Below are positions 59,397 to 64,000 of a stretch of DNA of 64,000 bases, in pieces. Source of the DNA: Palsa-1150 sp036490515 (GTDB taxonomy: Bacteria; Myxococcota_A; Polyangia; Polyangiales; Polyangiaceae); NCBI GenBank assembly GCA_036490515.1, contig DASXDU010000007.1:124001-188000 (forward strand), given 5' to 3'. Under the pieces are notes generated by a model. The model was not told where the DNA came from. It was given only the letters and a program-made list of their open reading frames with translations, and ran no database searches. The translations under genes and the position numbers were made by a program. Position 1 is the first letter of the stretch, and each line of letters opens with the position of its first letter.

Positions 59397-60074
59397 TCAG
59401 TAGTGGATGCAGCTCTCGACGCGGACCGGGAGCAGGCGCTCGCGGCCGCCGAGGAACCCGAGCTCCACGACGAAGGCGTAGCCGACGACGTAGCCGCCCT
59501 GGAGGTTCACGAGCTCCGCGGCGCCCTTCGCCGTGCCGCCCGTCGCGAGGACGTCGTCGACGACGACGACGTGCGCGCCCTCGCGGATGCTCCCCTTGTG
59601 CATCTCGAGGGCGTCCTTGCTGTACTCGGTGACGTGCTCCACGCGGTCGACGGACGCAGGGAGCTTGCCGGGCTTGCGGACGGGGACGAAGCTGGCGTTG
59701 AGGCGCGCCGCGAGGGCGCCGCCGAAGATGAAGCCGCGCGCCTCGATGCCGACGATGGCGTCGACGTGCTCGCCGATGAAGCGCTCGGCGATGCCGTCGA
59801 GGACGACGTGGAGCGCGCGCGGGCTCGCGAGCAGCGGCGTGATGTCCTTGAAGACGATGCCTGGCTTGGGGAAGTCGGGGACGTCGCGGATGAGCGAGCG
59901 GCAGTAGTCGAAGCTCGACATGGGCCGAGCGATGGGCGGCTGCTGCGGCGCGCCGGGCCGGCCGGCGCCGCGCGGGGCGGGCTTCGTCGCGCGCTTCGGC
60001 CGCCGAGCGGCGGGCCCTTTCGCGTGCTGCGTGGTCTTCTGCTTCGCCTTCGATGCAGCCTTCTTCGCGGCCAT
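59397..60074 (-). CDS. apt: Adenine phosphoribosyltransferase with basic N-terminal extension
   Basis: 225 residues. The catalytic domain (about 52-225) begins MSSFDYCRSLIRDVPDFPKPG, with adenine loop and PRPP motif VVVVDDVLATGGTA; it salvages adenine to AMP. The first 50 residues are Lys/Ala/Arg/Pro-rich (KKAASKAKQK, RRPKRATKPAPRG), resembling histone-H1-like tails. Internal ATG 59921 could give the ordinary-length enzyme. It starts 3 bp after surE, so the two are an operon for nucleotide turnover. Confidence 0.94.
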   Translation of the reverse strand: MAAKKAASKAKQKTTQHAKGPAARRPKRATKPAPRGAGRPGAPQQPPIARPMSSFDYCRSLIRDVPDFPKPGIVFKDITPLLASPRALHVVLDGIAERFIGEHVDAIVGIEARGFIFGGALAARLNASFVPVRKPGKLPASVDRVEHVTEYSKDALEMHKGSIREGAHVVVVDDVLATGGTAKGAAELVNLQGGYVVGYAFVVELGFLGGRERLLPVRVESCIHY

Positions 60075-60077
60075 GGG

Positions 60078-60833
60078 TCATCTCCCGGAGACGGCGTGGA
60101 CGAGCGTTTCGGCGAGCGCGTGCTCGCCTGGCGCGGTGAGATCGAGCAGGAGCGGCGTGACGGAGACCGCGCCGTCGTCGTAGGCGTCGGTGTCGGTGCC
60201 CGGGTCGCGCTCGTGGCGGACCGCGGGGCCGCCGAGCCAGAGGTACTCGCGGCCGCGCGGGTCGTTCCGGAAGTCGACGAGCTCCTCGTAGATGCGCGAT
60301 CCGAGGCGCGTCGCGCGGACCTCGCCCGCCCAGGCGCGCGGGACGTTCACGTTGAGGAGGGTGCCGCTCGCGGGGTGATCGGCGAGGAGGCGCAGGGCGA
60401 GCGCCGCGCAGAGCTTCGCGGTGCGTTCGAGATCCGCGGCGGCGTGGGCGCTCGTGGCGACGGCGGGGATGCCCCGCAGGGCGCCTTCGCGAGCGGCGGC
60501 GACGGTGCCCGAGTAGAAGGCGTCCTGCCCGAGGTTGAGCCCGTGGTTGATGCCCGAGACGACGAGGTCGGGGCGGCGCGGCAAGACGCGCTCCTTGGCG
60601 TGGATCGCGACGTAGACGCAATCGGCGGGCGTGCCGTCGAGGGCGAAGACGCCCGGCTCGACCGCGCGCAGGCGCAAGGGGCGGTGCAGGCTGAGGGAGT
60701 GGCTCGAGGCGCTCTGCTCGCTCTCGGGCGCGACGAGCACGACGTCGGCCGACGCAGAGAGGGCGGCGCGCATCGCGCGGATGCCGGCGCTGGCATACCC
60801 GTCGTCGTTCGACAAGAGGACCAGCGGGCGCAT
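60078..60833 (-). CDS. surE: 5'/3'-nucleotidase SurE
   Basis: 251 residues. Metal-dependent nucleotidase acting on nucleoside monophosphates and short polyphosphates in stress survival. SNDDG at residues 8-12 gives Asp10-Asp11 metal ligands; GINHGLNLGQDAFYSGT with the second metal Asn/Ser region is intact. ATG 60833 is 10 bases after TGATAA (minus, 60849-60844). apt follows 3 bp downstream. Confidence 0.95.
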   Translation of the reverse strand: MRPLVLLSNDDGYASAGIRAMRAALSASADVVLVAPESEQSASSHSLSLHRPLRLRAVEPGVFALDGTPADCVYVAIHAKERVLPRRPDLVVSGINHGLNLGQDAFYSGTVAAAREGALRGIPAVATSAHAAADLERTAKLCAALALRLLADHPASGTLLNVNVPRAWAGEVRATRLGSRIYEELVDFRNDPRGREYLWLGGPAVRHERDPGTDTDAYDDGAVSVTPLLLDLTAPGEHALAETLVHAVSGR

Positions 60834-60843
60834 GGCCGACGAC

Positions 60844-60849
60844 TTATCA
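60844..60849 (-). promoter_or_regulatory. -10 element (TGATAA) for surE-apt
   Basis: TGATAA ends 10 bases before ATG 60833. Confidence 0.35.
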
Positions 60850-60876
60850 CAAAAGGGAGCGCCGCTCGTTTCACGC

Positions 60877-60882
60877 TAAGGT
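60877..60882 (+). promoter_or_regulatory. -10 element (TAAGGT) that fixes the prolyl oligopeptidase start
   Basis: TAAGGT ends 7 bases before GTG 60890. An alternative in-frame GTG at 60881 overlaps the hexamer and is disfavoured. Confidence 0.5.
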
Positions 60883-60889
60883 GTCTCGG

Positions 60890-62941
60890 GTGAGGACGCG
60901 CAAGGACGACCTCGTCGAGGTCCTGCACGGCGTTCGGGTCGCCGACCCCTACCGCTGGCTCGAGGACGGGGACTCGCCGGAGGTGCGCGCGTGGGACGAG
61001 GCGCAGACGGCCGAGACGCGCGGGTGGTTGACGCGCGTCCCCGCTCAGGCCGCGCTCCGAGCGCGCGCGAAGGAGCTCCTCTCGGTCGGCCACGTGGGCG
61101 CTCCGGTGTCGAAGGCGACGGGGCAGGGGACGCGCCGCTACTTCCACGTGCGCCGCGAGGGGGCGCAGGAGCAGGCGGCCCTCTACGTGCGCGACGGCGT
61201 CTACGGCGACGACCGCGTGCTCATCGACCCCGCGCCCCTCTCGGCCGACGGGACGACGACGATCGACTGGTGGGCGGCGTCGCACGACGGCGCGCTCGTG
61301 GCCTGGGGCCTCAGCGAGGCCGGCAGCGAGGAGAGCACGCTCCGCATCCGCGACGTCGCCACGGGGAAGGACCTGGCCGACACCATCCCGCACACGCGGC
61401 ACGCGACGGTGGCGTGGCTGCCGGGCGGCTCGGCGTTCTACTACACGCGCTACCCGGCGCCGGGCGACGTGCCCCCCGGCGACGAGAAGTACTTCTGCCA
61501 GGTGTACCGTCACGAGCTCGGGGCGGACTGGAAGGACGACCCGCGCGTCTTCGGCGACGGGCGAGACAAGCTCGACGTCCCCGCGGTTCTCCTCTCTCCC
61601 GGCGGGCGGTGGCTCGTCGTGCGCGTGCACATGGGCTGGCAGAAGAGCGAGATCTGGCTGCACGACCTCGCGAGCCCGGGCGCGGGCTGGGTGCCGGTCG
61701 CGCGCGGCGAGGAGGCCATCTACGAGCCGCTGCCGCTCGACGACGTGCTCTACCTCGTGTCGAACGAGGGCGCCTCGCGCTACCGGCTCTTCGCGGTCGA
61801 CCCCGCGTCGCCCGCGCGCGCCGCGTGGCGCGAGGTGCTGCCCGAACGCGACGACGTACTCACCGAGGTCGCGGTCGTGGGCGGTGCCCAGAGGGTGATC
61901 GTCGCGTCGTACCTCCACGAGGCGAGCGCACGCATCGAGCGGTTTCGCGCCGACGGGACGCCGCTCGGCCCCGTCGAGCTCCCGGTCCTGGGCTCGGCGT
62001 CGGTCGTGGGCGCGTGGGACGTGGACGAGGTGTTCGTCGATCTCACGTCGTTCGCGACGCCCTGGAGGGTCCTCCGCTGCGCCGTGGCCGACGGCGCCAC
62101 CACCGTGTGGGACCGCGTCGGCGCGGGCTCCGCGCTGCCCGACGTGCGCGTATCGATGCTCTACGCGACGAGCAAGGACGGCACGCGCGTACCGATGTTC
62201 GTCGTCGAGAAGGCGGGCACTCCGCGCGACGGCGACCGCCCGGCGGTGCTCTACGGGTACGGGGGCTTCAACATCGCGCAGACGCCTGCCTTCAGCGCAC
62301 GCACGCTGCTCACGGTGGAGCACGGCGGCGTCTGGGTGGTCGCGCTCCTCCGCGGCGGCGCCGAGTTCGGCGAGGAGTGGCACCGCGCCGGCATGCTCGA
62401 TCGAAAGCAGAACGTCTTCGACGATCTCTACGCGTGCGCCGAGGAGCTCTTTCGCGCGCGCGTCACGCGGCCGGAGCGGCTCGGCGTCGTCGGGGGCTCG
62501 AACGGGGGTCTGCTCGTCGCCGCGGCGGTGACGCAGCGGCCCGAGGTGTTCCGCGTGGGCCTCAGCCTCGTTCCCCTGGCCGACATGCTCCGCTACCACC
62601 GCTTCCGCATCGGGGCCCTGTGGACCGCCGAGTACGGCGACCCGGACGACGCCGCCGCCTTCGCGTGGCTCCACGCCTACTCCCCCTACCACCAGGTCCG
62701 CGCCGGCGTCCGGTACCCCTCCGTCCTCTTCGCGACGGCCGACAGCGACTCCCGGGTCGATCCCATGCACGCCCGTAAGATGGCGGCACGACTGCAGGAA
62801 TCCCAGTCCGACCCCGAGCGCCCCATCCTCCTGCGCGTCGAGAGCCGCGCCGGGCACGGGGCCGGGAAGCCGGTGGCCAAGCTGGTCGACGAGCTGGTCG
62901 ACGAGCTCGCCTTCCTCTTCCACGAGCTCGGCATGAAGTGA
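60890..62941 (+). CDS. Prolyl oligopeptidase family (S9A) serine peptidase
   Basis: 683 residues. N-terminal seven-bladed propeller (DPYRWLEDGDSPEVRAW opening) followed by an alpha/beta hydrolase domain: nucleophile Ser537 in GGSNGG, acidic residue in ADSDSRV (near 620) and His in RAGHGAGK (near 657). Cleaves short peptides after proline; cytoplasmic as no signal is present. GTG 60890 is 7 bases after TAAGGT. It is divergent from surE with a 56-bp gap. Confidence 0.94.
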   Translation: MRTRKDDLVEVLHGVRVADPYRWLEDGDSPEVRAWDEAQTAETRGWLTRVPAQAALRARAKELLSVGHVGAPVSKATGQGTRRYFHVRREGAQEQAALYVRDGVYGDDRVLIDPAPLSADGTTTIDWWAASHDGALVAWGLSEAGSEESTLRIRDVATGKDLADTIPHTRHATVAWLPGGSAFYYTRYPAPGDVPPGDEKYFCQVYRHELGADWKDDPRVFGDGRDKLDVPAVLLSPGGRWLVVRVHMGWQKSEIWLHDLASPGAGWVPVARGEEAIYEPLPLDDVLYLVSNEGASRYRLFAVDPASPARAAWREVLPERDDVLTEVAVVGGAQRVIVASYLHEASARIERFRADGTPLGPVELPVLGSASVVGAWDVDEVFVDLTSFATPWRVLRCAVADGATTVWDRVGAGSALPDVRVSMLYATSKDGTRVPMFVVEKAGTPRDGDRPAVLYGYGGFNIAQTPAFSARTLLTVEHGGVWVVALLRGGAEFGEEWHRAGMLDRKQNVFDDLYACAEELFRARVTRPERLGVVGGSNGGLLVAAAVTQRPEVFRVGLSLVPLADMLRYHRFRIGALWTAEYGDPDDAAAFAWLHAYSPYHQVRAGVRYPSVLFATADSDSRVDPMHARKMAARLQESQSDPERPILLRVESRAGHGAGKPVAKLVDELVDELAFLFHELGMK

Positions 62942-62974
62942 GTCGCCTTTCTGGACGAGTGTTCAGTACTCGGC

Positions 62975-62980
62975 TAGGGT
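62975..62980 (+). promoter_or_regulatory. -10 element (TAGGGT) for the winged-helix gene
   Basis: TAGGGT ends 6 bases before ATG 62987. Confidence 0.45.
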
Positions 62981-62986
62981 GCCCTC

Positions 62987-63259
62987 ATGAGCATCGACAC
63001 GGCGGTTCTCGGCGCGATGTTGCGGGTGGCAAGGCGGTGCGAGGGCGCGGACGAGGACGCGCTCGCCCTCCGGGTGGGCGGCTCGAAGGGGTCCGTGCGG
63101 GCGGCGCTGCGTCGCCTCGACGCGGAGGGGTTCGTCGAGCGCAGGTCCGGGCGTCCCCCCCGGCTGACGATGGCGGGGTTCGCCGTCGCGGTCGGGCTCC
63201 TGCCCGCGGCCGCCAAGCCCGCCTCGCGGCACGCGCGGCGATCGTCGCGCGCTGCATGA
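62987..63259 (+). CDS. Small winged helix-turn-helix protein
   Basis: 90 residues. LGAMLRVARRCEGADEDALA, VGGSKGSVRAALRRLDAEGF and ERRSGRPPRLTMAGFAV form a single winged-helix domain (MarR/ArsR-like), followed by an Arg/Ala-rich tail. Probably a DNA-binding regulator acting as a dimer; the target is unknown. ATG 62987 is 6 bases after TAGGGT. It lies between the peptidase and the MutS-like gene. Confidence 0.75.
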   Translation: MSIDTAVLGAMLRVARRCEGADEDALALRVGGSKGSVRAALRRLDAEGFVERRSGRPPRLTMAGFAVAVGLLPAAAKPASRHARRSSRAA

Positions 63260-63277
63260 GGCCGCAGCGCCTCGTGG

Positions 63278-63283
63278 TAACAA
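63278..63283 (+). promoter_or_regulatory. -10 element (TAACAA) for the MutS-like gene
   Basis: TAACAA ends 6 bases before GTG 63290. Confidence 0.4.
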
Positions 63284-63289
63284 GGCCGG

Positions 63290-64000
63290 GTGGATGCTCG
63301 CGCCACGTACGAACAGGGGCGTGAGCTCCGGACCGGAGAAGTCGCTGCCCTCGAGGCGCGCGCACGGACGATAGCCACGGCGCGGCTCCTCCTGGCGGCA
63401 GCCGCCATCGCCCTCGTGGGGGCAATCGTGTGGGCGCGCCTGGGGGCTGCCGCGTGGATCGCGCTGGCCATCGACGCGGTCCTCTTCGTCGCGCTCGTCT
63501 TCGTGCACGCCGGCGTGCACGACGCGAAGGAGAGGGCCTCGGCTGCCCTCCGCTTCCACGAGCGGGGGCTCGCGCGCATCGAGCACGCCTGGGACAAGCT
63601 CGGGCGGACGAGCGAGCGCTTCCGCGTGCCGGACCACCCGTTTGCGGGGGACCTGGACATCTTCGGGCATGCCTCGCTGATGCAGCTCGTCGACGGGACC
63701 GAGACGCTCTTCGGCGAGCAGCGCCTCGCGCAGCTCTTCTCGACCGAGGAGGTCTCGGGCTGGCCCGCCGCGCCCGCCGCGCGGCAGCAGGCCGTGCGGG
63801 AGCTCGTCGAGCGGACGGCGTTCCGCGAGGCGCTGGCGATGGCCGGAGGCGTGCTGGCGGACCAGAAGCCCGACCCCGCGAAACTGCTCGAATGGTCCGA
63901 GGAGAAGGCGGAGCTCGCGCCCGTGCTGCGCGTGCTGGGCTGGGTCCTGCCTCTGGCCACGGCGGCGGCCCTCATCGCCGGAGGCCTGACCCATGTGGGC
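63290..64000 (+). CDS. Membrane-anchored MutS-like protein (5' part, cut by window edge)
   Basis: 237 codons visible, no stop before the edge. Two membrane helices (about residues 33-52 and 55-75), then a cytoplasmic helical region with DLDIFGHASLMQLVDG and ETLFGEQRLAQLFS, the MutS core-domain opening (domain III/connector-type), and a third hydrophobic stretch at the edge (WVLPLATAAALIAGG). This resembles the membrane-linked MutS-related proteins of Bacteroidetes and Myxococcota rather than mismatch repair MutS; the ATPase domain would lie beyond the window. GTG 63290 is 6 bases after TAACAA. Confidence 0.8.
   Translation, partial: MDARATYEQGRELRTGEVAALEARARTIATARLLLAAAAIALVGAIVWARLGAAAWIALAIDAVLFVALVFVHAGVHDAKERASAALRFHERGLARIEHAWDKLGRTSERFRVPDHPFAGDLDIFGHASLMQLVDGTETLFGEQRLAQLFSTEEVSGWPAAPAARQQAVRELVERTAFREALAMAGGVLADQKPDPAKLLEWSEEKAELAPVLRVLGWVLPLATAAALIAGGLTHVG

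Noticed and set aside
60881..60889. Longer prolyl oligopeptidase start GTG 60881
   Set aside because: It overlaps the -10 hexamer TAAGGT; GTG 60890 fits the leaderless spacing.

Overview
The window is very G+C-rich and almost fully coding, with short or negative intergenic gaps. It reads as a chromosome segment of a Myxococcota bacterium, most likely Polyangia (Polyangiales-like). The evidence is family content: a PATAN (DUF4388) domain fused to a J domain, an AgmX/PglI C-terminal domain protein, a DUF2378-like protein, Hanks-type Ser/Thr kinases, a PEGA/TPR protein, and many lipoproteins whose lipobox is followed by Asp/Ser/Gly/Ala-rich linkers. No tRNA, rRNA, CRISPR array, prophage or insertion sequence was seen. 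The assignment comes from gene families, not from a database search.

Layout. 1-9945: hrpB (cut by the left edge) divergent from murB; a four-gene operon on the minus strand (TPR/membrane protein, 77-residue Cys-Ser-Ser peptide, radical SAM/SPASM enzyme, 103-residue membrane protein) whose genes all overlap by 4 bp; a calcium-loop lipoprotein, a crotonase and two secreted proteins, closed by a degenerate palindromic repeat. 9973-25390: PATAN-J fusion, TPR protein, a 1233-residue sedolisin (S53) lipoprotein, efp, a fatty acid hydroxylase, FN3 and Asp/Ser-rich lipoproteins, and two Ser/Thr kinases around a PEGA protein. 25415-28532: a compact pyrroloquinoline quinone cluster, pqqA-pqqB-pqqC-pqqDE, with pqqD and pqqE fused. 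28562-41966: hflX, envelope proteins (lipoprotein, beta-barrel, AsmA-like), hutU, VOC, DHH phosphoesterase, GDPD, an acylated-lipoprotein-like protein, zinc ribbon, Nudix, Rsm22-like methyltransferase, thiE. 41970-49004: holB, C39-like peptidase, MBL hydrolase, a 41-bp-arm palindrome, an NtrC-type regulator, a membrane protein followed in frame by a 42-bp minisatellite, and a 185-residue protein of unknown role. 49143-64000: MFS/TetR pair, ferritin-like protein, hydroxyacyl-CoA dehydrogenase and crotonase operon, aldehyde dehydrogenase, surE-apt, prolyl oligopeptidase, a small winged-helix protein, and a membrane MutS-like protein cut by the right edge.

Two whole-window patterns matter most. 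First, about thirty genes have a TAnnnT-like -10 hexamer ending only 6-11 bases before the start codon, so transcription should begin at or beside the start codon (leaderless mRNA). This pattern was used to choose several starts. Second, several divergent gene pairs are only 19-30 bp apart (one pair of start codons even overlaps), and the two -10 hexamers share the same TA step on opposite strands, suggesting compact bidirectional leaderless promoters.

The best candidate for an undescribed system is the 3223-6039 operon: a radical SAM/SPASM enzyme translationally coupled to a small Cys-Ser-Ser protein and flanked by membrane proteins, an arrangement typical of peptide-modification systems but not one I recognise. 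The pqq cluster is a second, recognisable radical SAM peptide-modification system in the same window. Unusual start codons (CTG for pqqB, apparently ATC for hflX, TTG for the hydroxylase) add to the translation-initiation theme.
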